This document shows positions 8,118 through 17,292 of a stretch of DNA of 64,000 nucleotides, in pieces. Every line of letters starts with the position of its first letter. Positions within the stretch are counted from its first letter, which is position 1. Source of the stretch: Pandoraea communis (GTDB lineage Bacteria > Pseudomonadota > Gammaproteobacteria > Burkholderiales > Burkholderiaceae); the NCBI RefSeq assembly GCF_902459745.1, contig NZ_CABPSJ010000009.1, positions 176,156 through 240,155 of the forward strand. The letters run 5' to 3'. The translations under genes were made by a program, and so were the position numbers. Below the pieces are notes generated by a model. The model saw nothing but the letters and a program-made list of their open reading frames with translations. It was not told the origin of the DNA and did not search any database.

Positions 8118-8501
8118 ATGGGTTCGTTCCGGCAGCTTTTCAAGGCGATCAAGAATCTCAATATGCGCTCGTTCTCCGCGTCCGATAACACGCCGGAAAC
8201 GCAGTTCCGATACGCCTACATCTGCTCGACGCTGCACGACCTCAGAGCGACGCACCTTCACCATCCGCAAAAGCGGGCCAAGGTCGAGAGCATCCAGCAG
8301 GCATTCAACGAGGTGATGCGGGGAGACCCGGGCAAACGCCCCGCAAACCGAGCGGGGGCGCCGGTGACTCACTATTTGAGAGGGCTCAGAGAAGATGCGC
8401 GCGTCAATTTCGCGGCGGAATTCGATGGCGTTCACCGCGCCGAAAGGGCTCGCCAGCATGGGCGGCCGCTTTGCGGCGCGTCAAGACTTCAAAGCTCGTA
8501 A
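8118..8501 (+). CDS. Hypothetical protein, small and basic
   Basis: A frame of 127 residues starting MGSFRQLFKAIKNLNMRSFS, basic and with mostly helical-looking N-terminal two thirds (QKRAKVESIQQAFNEVMRGD). I do not recognise a family. The amino-acid mix of the first 80 residues looks protein-like, while the last 40 are less convincing. It converges on cysB and would overlap its 3' end by 13 bases. No strong ribosome site precedes the ATG. It may be real or spurious. Confidence 0.35.
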   Translation: MGSFRQLFKAIKNLNMRSFSASDNTPETQFRYAYICSTLHDLRATHLHHPQKRAKVESIQQAFNEVMRGDPGKRPANRAGAPVTHYLRGLREDARVNFAAEFDGVHRAERARQHGRPLCGASRLQSS

Positions 8502-9430
8502 CTCTCGTGTTCGCCGCGCAGTGCCTGCTCGACCAGCTTGCGGGTCAGAATCGGCGACAGTAGTTCAACCATCGTGAAGACGTATCCGCGCAGATAGGCA
8601 CCCTGTTTCAGCGCGACGCGAGTCACGTTCGTGCCGAACAGATGCCCCACATGGATGGCCCGGAGATTGCGGTCGCGCTCCGGGTCGAATGCCACCCCCG
8701 CCAGAATCCCCACACCCAGCCCCAGCTCCACATACGTCTTGATGACGTCCGCGTCGATAGCTTCGAGCACGATGTCCGGCTGTATATGACGCAGTGCGAA
8801 CGCCTGATCGATCTTGGCGCGTCCGGCGAACTGCGGATCATAGGTAATCAGGGGGTACTTCGCCAGATCCTCGATGCCGACGGACGGCAATTGCAATAGC
8901 GGATGATCCGGCGGCACCACGGCCACGTGCTGCCACTGATAACAAGGCAGCGATACCAGATCCTTATAGCCGGCGATCGCCTCGGTCGCGATGGCCAGAT
9001 CGGCCTGATCGTGCAACACCATCTCAGCAATCTGCGTCGGGCTGCCCTGCAGGATCGAGAGGCGAACCTTCGGGAAACGCTTCTTGAATTCGGCCACCGC
9101 ATGCGGCAGCGAATACCGGGCCTGCGTGTGCGTCGTGGCAATCGTCAGGCTGCCCTGATCCTGCGCAGCGTAATCCTTGCCGATCCGCTTGAGGCTTTCC
9201 ACCTCTAGAAGGATTCGTTCGACGGACTCGAAGATGATGCGCCCGGGCTCCGTCAAATTACGGATGCGCTTGCCATGCCGGGCAAAGATGTCGACACCAA
9301 GCTCTTCTTCCAGCTCGATGATGGCCTTGGAGACGCCTGGTTGGGAGGTAAATAGCGCCTTGGCGGCTTCCGTCAGGTTGAAATTCTGACGAACGGCCTC
9401 GCGCACAAAACGGAACTGGTGCAAGTTCAT
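8489..9430 (-). CDS. cysB: CysB-type LysR regulator of sulfur assimilation
   Basis: LysR-type regulator of 313 residues, as usual for CysB. The N-terminus is MNLHQFRFVREAVRQNFNLT, with helix-turn-helix TEAAKALFTSQPGVSKAI, the conserved CysB pattern. The ligand domain (about residues 92-300) contains TTHTQARYSLP, the N-acetylserine/sulfate pocket motif of the family. ATG 9430 is chosen because it gives the family's invariant N-terminus. It is divergent from the sulfate-reduction genes at 9564, which it is expected to activate under sulfur limitation. Confidence 0.93.
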   Translation of the reverse strand: MNLHQFRFVREAVRQNFNLTEAAKALFTSQPGVSKAIIELEEELGVDIFARHGKRIRNLTEPGRIIFESVERILLEVESLKRIGKDYAAQDQGSLTIATTHTQARYSLPHAVAEFKKRFPKVRLSILQGSPTQIAEMVLHDQADLAIATEAIAGYKDLVSLPCYQWQHVAVVPPDHPLLQLPSVGIEDLAKYPLITYDPQFAGRAKIDQAFALRHIQPDIVLEAIDADVIKTYVELGLGVGILAGVAFDPERDRNLRAIHVGHLFGTNVTRVALKQGAYLRGYVFTMVELLSPILTRKLVEQALRGEHESYEL

Positions 9431-9563
9431 TTGTATAACTTTAGAAAATATACAAACAATTTTTAATTCGTTTGAAGTATATAGCGTTTTCATTACAGTG
9501 GGTGCCACTGTTTCGATAACGTTATTCCCGTCAGGCATTTAGCACCCATCAGGAGCGTCGTAC
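9431..9563. promoter_or_regulatory. Divergent cysB / sulfate-gene control region
   Basis: This AT-rich stretch (notably 9431-9490) separates cysB from the TauE-type gene and should hold both promoters and CysB sites. Visible are TTTGTATAACTTTAG next to cysB and the dyad-like ATAACGTTAT at 9518-9527. CysB sites are poorly conserved, so none is assigned exactly. Confidence 0.5.
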
Positions 9564-10340
9564 ATGTCGCTGTGGCTCGAACCCCTTTCCGGATTTGGCG
9601 TCGGCCTGCTGGTCGGCCTGACCGGTGTAGGCGGGGGCTCGCTGATGACGCCGCTGCTCACGCTCTTGCTTGGCTACGCCGCCCCGGTCGCCGTGGGCAC
9701 GGATCTGGCGTTTGCCGCGGTTACCAAGAGCTTCGGCACGGTCGCGCACCGTTCGCACGGGCACGTGAAGTGGCACATCGTGCGCCGGCTCACGCTCGGC
9801 GCGCTGCCGGCGGCGCTGGTGACGATTCTCTTCCTGAAACGGCTGGGTGGCATCGACGATGCGGCGCTGCATGTCATCAAGCTGACGATTGCCGCTTCTG
9901 TCCTGCTCACCGTGCTCTCCCTGCTGTTCCGCGCGAAGCTGCTGGCCGTGTTGCGCGCGCACCCGAACTGGCAGTTGACGGGCCGCCCGCAAGCGGTCGC
10001 CACCGTGATGGTGGGCGCGCTGATCGGCGGGCTCGTGACGATTTCCTCGATTGGCGCCGGTGCCGTTGGCGCCACGCTGATCCTGATGTTGTACCCGCAA
10101 TTGGAACCGGCCGAAGTCGCCGGTACCGATATTGCCTACGCCGTGCCGCTGACCGCCATTGCCGCACTGGGCCATATCTGGCTCGATACAGTGCACTGGG
10201 CACTGCTCGGTAGTCTGCTGATCGGCTCGCTGCCCGGGATCTGGCTGGGCGCAAAGCTTACCCGTCATCTGCCCGAGCGCATTGTGCGCGGGGCCTTGGC
10301 GGCAACGCTTACGCTCGCGGCAGTGAAGCTGGTCGGCTGA
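9564..10340 (+). CDS. TauE/SafE-family membrane permease (putative sulfite/sulfonate exporter)
   Basis: Inner-membrane protein of 258 residues with about seven to eight hydrophobic segments. The N-terminal repeat GFGVGLLVGLTGVGGGSLMT and the later GALIGGLVTISSIGAGAVGA are the two glycine-rich half-motifs of the TauE/SafE family, each followed by an LGT/AGTD-type segment (VGTDLAF, AGTDIAYA). AGGAG stands upstream of ATG 9564. It is the first gene after the CysB control region and directly precedes cysH, so a role in moving sulfite or organosulfur compounds is likely. That specificity is inference. Confidence 0.82.
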   Translation: MSLWLEPLSGFGVGLLVGLTGVGGGSLMTPLLTLLLGYAAPVAVGTDLAFAAVTKSFGTVAHRSHGHVKWHIVRRLTLGALPAALVTILFLKRLGGIDDAALHVIKLTIAASVLLTVLSLLFRAKLLAVLRAHPNWQLTGRPQAVATVMVGALIGGLVTISSIGAGAVGATLILMLYPQLEPAEVAGTDIAYAVPLTAIAALGHIWLDTVHWALLGSLLIGSLPGIWLGAKLTRHLPERIVRGALAATLTLAAVKLVG

Positions 10341-10371
10341 CACCCCCTACAGACAATAAGGAGTTCGCGAA

Positions 10372-11163
10372 ATGCGAAACGAATCCCGCTGGGAACCCAC
10401 CCCGGCCGCCGTGCCGTCGAATGCGACCGATGCCGAGCATCAGGACATGGCGCTGCTCGACGAAATGGAAGCGGTGCTGGCCGAGCGCCTGGCACGCATT
10501 GCGGGTTCGCATCGCAACGTGAAGTTTGCCAGCAGCCTGGCCGCCGAAGACATGCTCATCACGCACGTGATTCTGCGACAGCAACTGCCGATCACGGTCT
10601 TCACGCTCAACACCGGTCGCTTGCATGCGGAGACACTGGGCATGATCGACCGGATCAAATCGCGCTACGGTTACGACGTTGTGCAGTATGCACCGCAGGC
10701 GGATGCCGTCGAGCAATACGTGACCGAGCATGGCGCGAACGCCTTCTACGAGAGCGTGGATCTTCGCAAGGCGTGCTGCCAGATTCGCAAGGTCGAACCG
10801 CTCGGCCGCGCGCTCGCCGACGCCGACGCCTGGCTCACCGGCCAGCGCCGCGAGCAGTCGGTCACACGCGAAGAACTGGCGTTCGCCGAACAAGATGACG
10901 CCCGCGGTATCGCCAAGTACAACCCGCTCTTCGACTGGACGCAAGCGCAGGTGTGGGCGTACCTGACAGCTCGCGACGTCCCGGTCAATCCGCTGCACGC
11001 GCGCGGCTACCCGAGCATCGGCTGCGAGCCGTGTACCCGCGCCATCCGCCCGGGCGAAGACAGCCGGGCAGGGCGCTGGTGGTGGGAGTCGCGCGACAGC
11101 AAGGAATGTGGTCTGCACGCCGGCAACCTGAGCAAGATCCCCGTCTCGGTGAAGTCGAACTGA
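10372..11163 (+). CDS. cysH: Assimilatory adenylylsulfate (APS) reductase, iron-sulfur type
   Basis: Reduces activated sulfate to sulfite in the cytoplasm. The 263-residue protein has the PAPS/APS reductase fold with KFASSLAAEDMLIT (PP-loop-like) and TLNTGRLHAET. The cysteine pairs KACCQIRK and GCEPCTRA are those that bind a [4Fe-4S] cluster in APS-type reductases, and the catalytic cysteine is in SKECGLHAGN near the C-terminus. No APS kinase gene (cysC) is present nearby, in agreement with direct use of APS. The gene is 31 bases after the permease gene, with AAGGAG before the ATG. Confidence 0.93.
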   Translation: MRNESRWEPTPAAVPSNATDAEHQDMALLDEMEAVLAERLARIAGSHRNVKFASSLAAEDMLITHVILRQQLPITVFTLNTGRLHAETLGMIDRIKSRYGYDVVQYAPQADAVEQYVTEHGANAFYESVDLRKACCQIRKVEPLGRALADADAWLTGQRREQSVTREELAFAEQDDARGIAKYNPLFDWTQAQVWAYLTARDVPVNPLHARGYPSIGCEPCTRAIRPGEDSRAGRWWWESRDSKECGLHAGNLSKIPVSVKSN

Positions 11164-11294
11164 GTGCCGCGGGCAAAGCGCCCGCGCGTCACGCGGATCA
11201 TGCGATCAGGCAAAGACATATGACGATGCGACGCCCCTGAGTGGCGGCACATCGTGGCAATTCGAATCTCGGAATCGTTAAGGAAGGGAACACT

Positions 11295-12242
11295 ATGGGT
11301 GCGATGCACGAAGTCGCGCAGGCCAATGGCTCGCGAATGGATCATCTGGACTGGCTCGAAGCCGAATCGATGTACATCCTGCGCGAGGTCGTGGCGGAGT
11401 GCCGCAAGCCCGCGCTGTTGTTTTCGGGCGGGAAGGACTCGGTCGTGGTGCTGCATTTGGCGCTCAAGGCGTTCGGCCTTGGCCCGAACCGCAAGACGGT
11501 GCTGCCGTTCCCGCTGGTGCACATCGACACCGGCCACAACTATCCGGAAGTGATTGAATTCCGCGACCGTCACGCCAAGGCTCTGGGGGCCGAACTGATC
11601 GTGGGGCACGTGGAAGACTCGATCCGCCGCGGCACGGTTCGTCTGCGTCGAGAGACCGATTCGCGCAACGCAGCCCAGGCCGTGACACTGCTCGAAACGA
11701 TCGCCGAGCACGGCTTCGACGCCATGATCGGCGGCGCTCGCCGCGACGAAGAGAAGGCGCGTGCAAAAGAGCGCATCTTCTCGTTCCGTGACGAATTCGG
11801 TCAGTGGGACCCGAAGGCGCAGCGCCCCGAACTGTGGCACCTGTTCAACGCGCGGCTGCATGGCGACGAGCACCTGCGTGTGTTCCCGATCTCGAACTGG
11901 ACCGAGTTGGACGTGTGGCAATACATCGCTCGCGAGAACCTCGACCTGCCGTCGATCTACTACGCCCACGAGCGCGAAATCGTGCGCCGCAACGGGTTGC
12001 TCGTGCCGGTTACGCCGCTCACGCCCAAGCAGGACGGCGAGTCGAGCGAGACGGCGTCGGTGCGTTTCCGTACCGTTGGCGACATCAGTTGCACCTGCCC
12101 GGTGGCCAGCGTTGCCGGGAGCCCGGTGGAGATCATTGCCGAGACGGCCGTGACCGACATTACGGAGCGTGGCGCCACGCGCATGGACGATCAGACGTCC
12201 GAGGCGGCGATGGAGCAGCGCAAGAAGCAAGGGTATTTCTGA
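11295..12242 (+). CDS. cysD: Sulfate adenylyltransferase subunit 2
   Basis: Catalytic subunit of ATP sulfurylase, forming APS from ATP and sulfate with CysN. The 315-residue protein has the PP-loop LLFSGGKDSVVVLHLA, HIDTGHNYPEVIEFRD, and the family segment GGARRDEEKARAKERIFSFR. The C-terminal AMEQRKKQGYF is typical of CysD. ATG 11295 with GGAAGGG upstream is preferred; the longer frame from 11241 adds residues not seen in the family. It follows cysH by 131 bases. Confidence 0.93.
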   Translation: MGAMHEVAQANGSRMDHLDWLEAESMYILREVVAECRKPALLFSGGKDSVVVLHLALKAFGLGPNRKTVLPFPLVHIDTGHNYPEVIEFRDRHAKALGAELIVGHVEDSIRRGTVRLRRETDSRNAAQAVTLLETIAEHGFDAMIGGARRDEEKARAKERIFSFRDEFGQWDPKAQRPELWHLFNARLHGDEHLRVFPISNWTELDVWQYIARENLDLPSIYYAHEREIVRRNGLLVPVTPLTPKQDGESSETASVRFRTVGDISCTCPVASVAGSPVEIIAETAVTDITERGATRMDDQTSEAAMEQRKKQGYF

Positions 12243-12342
12243 GGCGCCCAACGGCCGCCTTTCTCCCTACGTTCAGAGACACCGGCCCGCCGGGTGCGCA
12301 GATTCGCCGCACTCAGGGCCACGCAATCGAGTTGAAGAGATC

Positions 12343-13644
12343 ATGAGCCTCACCCCGCATCAGGAAGACCTCGGCGTGCTGCGTTTCATCACGGCAGGCA
12401 GCGTCGACGACGGCAAGAGCACGTTGATCGGCCGCCTGCTGTACGACAGCAAGTCGGTGCTGACCGATCAACTCAGCGCGCTCGCTCGCGCCAAGCACAA
12501 GCGCACCGCCGGCGAAGACATCGACTTTTCGCTGCTCACCGACGGCCTCGAAGCCGAGCGGGAGCAGGGCATTACCATCGACGTCGCCTATCGCTACTTC
12601 ACCACCGCGCGCCGCAAGTTCATCATCGCCGATACGCCGGGTCACGAGCAGTACACCCGCAATATGGTCACGGGCGCTTCGACGGCGCACGCCGCCATCG
12701 TGCTGATCGATGCCACGCGCGTGACCGAAGCGGGTGGCCGCACCGAGTTGCTCGCCCAGACCAAACGTCACAGCGCCATCGTCAAGCTGCTGGGCTTGCA
12801 ACACGTGATTGTGGCCATCAACAAGATGGATCTGGTCGACTACAGCGAGACGACGTTCGACGCGATTCGCGCCGCCTATCTCGAACTGGCGCAAATTCTG
12901 GGTCTCGAAGGCGTGCGCTTCGTGCCGGTTTCCGCGCTCAAGGGCGACAACATTGTGTATGCGAGCGAGCGCATGCCCTGGTATCAGGACGAGCCACTGC
13001 TCGACCTGCTCGAATCGCTGCCGGTCGCCCAGTCGGGCGGCGAACTGCGCTTCCCGGTGCAACTGGTGGCGCGTCAGGACGGCTCGCACGCCGACGACTT
13101 CCGCGGTTACATGGGACGCGTGGAGTCGGGCTCGGTGCGTGTCGGTCAGGCACTGCGCGTGCTGCCGGCCGGCCGCTCGGCGAGCGTCGCCGAGATCGTC
13201 GGGCCGCGCGGCCTGCTCGAAGAAGCCTTCGCCGGGCAGTGCGTGACGATCCGTCTGACCGAGGATGTCGATGTGTCGCGCGGCGATACCTTCGTGGCCG
13301 CCGAGTCGGCGCTCGCTCCGTCGCGCAAACTGTCTGCCGACGTCTGCTGGTTCGACGAAGACGCGCTCGCGCCGCAGCGCAAGTACTTGCTCAAGCAAGC
13401 GACCAGCACGGTGTACGTGAAGATCGGCAGCGTGGACACGGTACTCGATGTGAGCACGCTCTCGCACGGCACGGACAAGGCCACGCTCGCCATGAACGAC
13501 ATCGGTCGCGTGCAGTTGAGTCTGCAAAAGCCGGTGGTTGCCGATACGTACGACGCAAACCCCGCCACGGGCGCGTTCGTGCTGATCGACGAGGCCACGC
13601 ACCACACGGTGGCTGCGGGGATGATTCGCGCACTGGCGGCGTAA
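12343..13644 (+). CDS. cysN: Sulfate adenylyltransferase subunit 1 (GTPase)
   Basis: GTP-hydrolysing partner of CysD. The 433-residue protein has the G1 loop GSVDDGKSTLIGRLLYDSK, EREQGITIDVAYRYF (switch I), DTPGHEQYTRNMVTGAS (switch II) and NKMD for guanine recognition. Two beta-barrel domains of the EF-Tu type follow. There is no C-terminal APS kinase domain, unlike NodQ/CysNC fusions. The stop overlaps the next start by one base (TAATG), which implies translational coupling. Confidence 0.93.
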   Translation: MSLTPHQEDLGVLRFITAGSVDDGKSTLIGRLLYDSKSVLTDQLSALARAKHKRTAGEDIDFSLLTDGLEAEREQGITIDVAYRYFTTARRKFIIADTPGHEQYTRNMVTGASTAHAAIVLIDATRVTEAGGRTELLAQTKRHSAIVKLLGLQHVIVAINKMDLVDYSETTFDAIRAAYLELAQILGLEGVRFVPVSALKGDNIVYASERMPWYQDEPLLDLLESLPVAQSGGELRFPVQLVARQDGSHADDFRGYMGRVESGSVRVGQALRVLPAGRSASVAEIVGPRGLLEEAFAGQCVTIRLTEDVDVSRGDTFVAAESALAPSRKLSADVCWFDEDALAPQRKYLLKQATSTVYVKIGSVDTVLDVSTLSHGTDKATLAMNDIGRVQLSLQKPVVADTYDANPATGAFVLIDEATHHTVAAGMIRALAA

Positions 13645-14432
13645 TGATGACGCCCTCTTCGCAAGCCGGTCAGGCGCCGGGCAAGGTCTATCTCGTTGGG
13701 GCAGGTCCCGGCGCGGCCGATCTGATTACCGTGCGTGGCGCGCGACTGCTGGCGCAGGCCGACGTGGTGCTTCACGACGCGCTCGTCGAGCCGGAGATGC
13801 TCGCGCTGTGCGCGCAGGCCAAGCATATTGCCGTCGGCAAGCGTTGCGGCAAGCACTCGAGCGCGCAGCACTTCATCAACAAGCAGTTGATCGATCACGC
13901 TCGCACCCACGCGCTGGTGGTGCGCTTGAAGGGCGGCGATCCGATGCTGTTCGGCCGCGCAGACGAAGAACTGCGCGCGCTGGAGGCGGCGGGTATCCCG
14001 GTGGAAGTCGTACCCGGTATCACGGCCGCGTTGGCCAGTGCGGCGGCGCTTGGGCGTTCGCTGACGCTGCGAGGCGTGGCCCGCAGCGTGGCCTTCGCGA
14101 CGCAAAGCCGCGCGCCCGAGTCGGCGGAGATCGCGGCGCAGGCGTCGGCCGATTCGCTCGTCTATTACATGGGACGTGACAGCGCTCAGCGCATTGCGAC
14201 GGAATTGATCGCGGCAGGCAAACCGGCATCGACGCCCGTAGCGATCGTGGAAGCCGCAACGACACCGCGCGAGCGGCGCGTGCGTCTCACGCTGGACGAT
14301 GTCCGGCAGGGGGGCGCGGCCTCGTGGTTCGACGCGGCGCAGCCGAGCGTCCTGCTCATCGGCGAGGCGTTTGCACATGCCGATGCCACCTCGTTGCAGG
14401 ATTGGGCGGCGCAGGCGGCGATGGCCGCCTGA
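13644..14432 (+). CDS. cobA: Uroporphyrinogen-III C-methyltransferase
   Basis: SAM-dependent methyltransferase of 262 residues that makes precorrin-2, the precursor of sirohaem (cofactor of sulfite reductase) and cobalamin. Motifs are KVYLVGAGPGAADLIT, VVRLKGGDPMLFGRADEE and VVPGITAALASAA, in family order. It lacks the CysG N-terminal dehydrogenase/ferrochelatase domain. Overlap with cysN and its position at the end of the cys cluster suggest that it supplies sirohaem for sulfate assimilation. Two start codons (ATGATG) are adjacent; the first overlaps the cysN stop. Confidence 0.92.
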   Translation: MMTPSSQAGQAPGKVYLVGAGPGAADLITVRGARLLAQADVVLHDALVEPEMLALCAQAKHIAVGKRCGKHSSAQHFINKQLIDHARTHALVVRLKGGDPMLFGRADEELRALEAAGIPVEVVPGITAALASAAALGRSLTLRGVARSVAFATQSRAPESAEIAAQASADSLVYYMGRDSAQRIATELIAAGKPASTPVAIVEAATTPRERRVRLTLDDVRQGGAASWFDAAQPSVLLIGEAFAHADATSLQDWAAQAAMAA

Positions 14433-14471
14433 ACGAGATCGTCTCGGACCTCGTTTTCCGAGCGTCAATGC

Positions 14472-14509
14472 AAATACGGCGTCACAGTGGTCTGTGACGC
14501 CGTATTTTT
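14472..14509. terminator. Bidirectional intrinsic terminator between cobA and cbiX
   Basis: A perfect 15-base-pair stem (AAATACGGCGTCACA / TGTGACGCCGTATTT) with a 6-base loop and flanking A and T tracts. It lies between convergent genes and can act in both directions. Confidence 0.85.
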
Positions 14510-14543
14510 ATCCCTTGATGCCGTGCAGGCCGCCGTGTCGCGC

Positions 14544-14933
14544 TCAGTGAGCGTCGATCATCCTGCCGCAGTACTCGGCGAGGGCGTCGAGCACCTTGTC
14601 GTCTTCCCCGATGGCTGCACTCACGTGCAGCGCGAGGCCAGGGTGTGCGGCGCGGCATGCGTCGGCGAGCGCGGGCAGATCGCGCCTCACATGACCGCCC
14701 TGACCCAGAAACACCGGCACCAGCGTGATCTCGGATGTGCCCTGCAATGCCATGTCGGCCACTGCGTCGGTAAGATTCGGCGTCATCAGCTCGAGAAAGG
14801 CAAGCCGCACGTCGGCATCGGGGCGCTGCGCGCTCAGCTTGTCTCGCAGCCGCTCGAACGGCGCTGCCCAGCGCGGATCGCGAGAGCCGTGAGCGAACAG
14901 GATGACGCCAGGCTTGCCTTGCATGGCCGGCAC
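14544..14933 (-). CDS. cbiX: CbiX-type sirohydrochlorin chelatase
   Basis: Short 129-residue chelatase of the CbiX-S type that inserts cobalt or ferrous iron into sirohydrochlorin. It has the metal/tetrapyrrole motif VILFAHGSRDPRWAAPFERL and VPVFLGQGGHVRRDLP, with the conserved histidines of the family. It is convergent with cobA, which makes the precursor of its substrate, so a joint role in sirohaem synthesis is plausible. Start could be ATG 14933 or 14924; the first is used. It lies one base after the lptG stop on the same strand. Confidence 0.88.
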   Translation of the reverse strand: MPAMQGKPGVILFAHGSRDPRWAAPFERLRDKLSAQRPDADVRLAFLELMTPNLTDAVADMALQGTSEITLVPVFLGQGGHVRRDLPALADACRAAHPGLALHVSAAIGEDDKVLDALAEYCGRMIDAH

Positions 14934-14934
14934 C

Positions 14935-16074
14935 TCAATGCTTGTCCACCCAGCGCAACGCCGCGATCGCGAGCACCAGATAGAGCAACGATGGTAACGC
15001 CGCCGTGAACCACGCCGGCCAGGTGTTGAGCATGCCCAGATGCGAGAACAGATTGTTGAGCAACTGGAAGCTCATGCCGAGCATGATCCCGCCGAACACC
15101 TTCAGACCGATGGCCCCGGCCCGCGCATGCAGGTAGGCGAATGGCAGCGCCAGCGCCATCATCACGAAGACGGCAAGCGGGTATAGCAGCTTCTGCCAGA
15201 GCGCGAGGTTGTATCGGTCGGTGTTCTGCTGATTCTCCTTCAGGTGACCAATGTACCGGTACAGACTGCCGATGGCCATGTTGTCCGGCGAGACCATCAG
15301 CACGGACAGAATCTGCGGCGTGAGTTCCGAGCGCATCTGCACCGTGTCGATATGCACCTGCTTGCTCTGCACCAGGGCGCGCAACGGGTCGTTGCTGGCC
15401 GTGGCGTCGCTCGTTGCGCTGAAGACCGTTTCGGACACGTCGGTCAGCTTCCAGAAATTCGGTGCCTCGAACTTCCCGAGCTTCGCCAGCCGTACGCTGT
15501 CGAGCCGCAGCTTGTCATCGAACTCGTAGATGCGAACGTTGGCGATGGTGTTATCCGGGTTGAGCGTGCCCACATTGATGAAGCGGGTGACACGCGAACC
15601 GTCCTGATCGACGGTGTCCTTGACCCAGACCCCGGAGCGAAAGCCGGCCGAGACCGAACTGCCCAGCGCCTCGAGACGAATCTTCTGTGCGAACTGCTCG
15701 GCGTTCGGCGCAACGTACTCGCCGATGACGAAGGTGATCATCACGATCGGGAAACCGATTTTCAGCAGGGAACGCAACGCCTGACCGGTTGAGAGGCCCG
15801 AGACGCGGAAGATCGTGAATTCCGAATTACCCGCCAGTTGCGCGCAGACATAGATGGCGGCAATGAGCGAGGCGACCGGAATGATTTCGTACATCCGCTG
15901 CGGGGCGAACAGCAGCACATAAGCCAGGGCATGCTGGAAGCGGTAACCGCCGCGGCCGACGTCGCCCAGTTCGCTCACGAGATCGAAGAAGACGAACAGA
16001 CCGACGAACGCGAGCAAAACGAACAGGAACGCGAGATAGATCTGGCGCGCGAAATATTTCTCGTAGATGCGCAT
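14935..16074 (-). CDS. lptG: LPS export ABC transporter permease LptG
   Basis: Inner-membrane permease of 379 residues of the LptB2FG complex that extracts LPS for transport to the outer membrane. It starts MRIYEKYFARQIYLAFLFVL, has three N-terminal membrane helices, a large periplasmic beta-jellyroll domain (about residues 130-270), and three C-terminal helices with MMALALPFAYLHAR. The start overlaps the lptF stop by one base (TGATG). ATG 16074 is the family start. The two genes are cotranscribed from a promoter next to pepA. Confidence 0.93.
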   Translation of the reverse strand: MRIYEKYFARQIYLAFLFVLLAFVGLFVFFDLVSELGDVGRGGYRFQHALAYVLLFAPQRMYEIIPVASLIAAIYVCAQLAGNSEFTIFRVSGLSTGQALRSLLKIGFPIVMITFVIGEYVAPNAEQFAQKIRLEALGSSVSAGFRSGVWVKDTVDQDGSRVTRFINVGTLNPDNTIANVRIYEFDDKLRLDSVRLAKLGKFEAPNFWKLTDVSETVFSATSDATASNDPLRALVQSKQVHIDTVQMRSELTPQILSVLMVSPDNMAIGSLYRYIGHLKENQQNTDRYNLALWQKLLYPLAVFVMMALALPFAYLHARAGAIGLKVFGGIMLGMSFQLLNNLFSHLGMLNTWPAWFTAALPSLLYLVLAIAALRWVDKH

Positions 16075-17201
16075 CAGCGAGTGCCTCCCGATGCACGCAC
16101 TCCACCGGCGCCGTGGTTGCGACGGCGGCCGAACAGCCCGCGGAATCGCACACGGCGCAGATAAAGCAGCACGATGACACCGAGGGCCAGCGCGTGCAGT
16201 AACCATACGCCGAGGGCCAGCGGCAAGCGCTCCTGCGCCACATACGCTTGCGACAGGCTCAGCAAGTTGGTGTACCCGAGATAGATCAGCACGGCCATGA
16301 CCAGATTGACAGTGCGGCCGTGGCGCGGGTTCTGATAGGCGAGCGGCACGGCAAGCAGCACGAGCGAGAGCGCGAGCAGGGGCAGGCCGATGCGCCAGAC
16401 GATTTCGCCGCGGAAGATCGGATTCTGAATCTCACGGAACAGGCGCATGGTCGGCACCCCCTTGGTCGGGGTGTTGTCGGTGTCGACCGCTGTCGGGTTG
16501 TCGATCTTCACGCCGTAGCGCTCGAACTCCATGACCCGGTAATCGGGCTGACCGGGCACACCGTCGTAGCGACGGCCCTTCTCGAGCACGATATAGCGGT
16601 TGCCGTCCTTGGTCGTCTCGATATGACCGTCTTTCGAGACGACCACATTGACCTTGCCGTTCTCGGTGCCGGAGACGAAGACGTTGTGGACCTTGGTGGT
16701 GTCGGGCGAGACCGTCTCCACGAAGAACACCCGGTGGCTCGCAGCGCTCTCGCGGAACTGGCCCGGTGAGATCATCGAGACATCGTCTCGCTGGGCAAAG
16801 CGGGCTTCAAGGGTGGCGATCTGCAGATTTGCCCACGGCCACGCGACCAGCGCGCAGAACGTGATCACGGCCAGATAGGGCGTGGCAAAGCGCAGCACCG
16901 GCTTGACGAAGTTGGTGATCGACAGGCCCGAGGCAAACCACACGACCATCTCAGAGTCGCGATACCAACGGGTGAGGACAAACAGGATCGAGACGAACAA
17001 CGTCACGATCAGAATGACCGCGAGGTAGCCGATCACGGCCAGGCCGATGAGCACGAGTACGTCGCGCGGATCGGCTTTCCCCGACGCGGCGAAGCCCAGG
17101 ATGCGGATCATCATGGTGGTGAGCATGACGGTGATCAGCACCATGAAGACGGCCCCGGCGGTGTAGTTCAGCTCGCGCTGCAGGGAACGCTGAAAGATCA
17201 T
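16074..17201 (-). CDS. lptF: LPS export ABC transporter permease LptF
   Basis: The second permease of the LPS extraction complex, 375 residues. MIFQRSLQRELNYTAGAVFM is the family N-terminus. It has three membrane helices, a periplasmic domain (about 125-275) and three more helices ending in LRRVRFRGLFGRRR. It is divergent from pepA with about 90 bases between starts, the usual arrangement in beta- and gamma-proteobacteria. Start ATG 17201 is chosen over in-frame upstream codons because those fall inside the pepA 5' region. Confidence 0.93.
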   Translation of the reverse strand: MIFQRSLQRELNYTAGAVFMVLITVMLTTMMIRILGFAASGKADPRDVLVLIGLAVIGYLAVILIVTLFVSILFVLTRWYRDSEMVVWFASGLSITNFVKPVLRFATPYLAVITFCALVAWPWANLQIATLEARFAQRDDVSMISPGQFRESAASHRVFFVETVSPDTTKVHNVFVSGTENGKVNVVVSKDGHIETTKDGNRYIVLEKGRRYDGVPGQPDYRVMEFERYGVKIDNPTAVDTDNTPTKGVPTMRLFREIQNPIFRGEIVWRIGLPLLALSLVLLAVPLAYQNPRHGRTVNLVMAVLIYLGYTNLLSLSQAYVAQERLPLALGVWLLHALALGVIVLLYLRRVRFRGLFGRRRNHGAGGVRASGGTR

Positions 17202-17292
17202 GTGATGACGATTGGGGTGCTCTTGCGGTTGGGTGAGCGCGGAAAAAAGCGGATAATTGCGGCTCGTACGAATTTTACCCGAGGAAAGCGCG

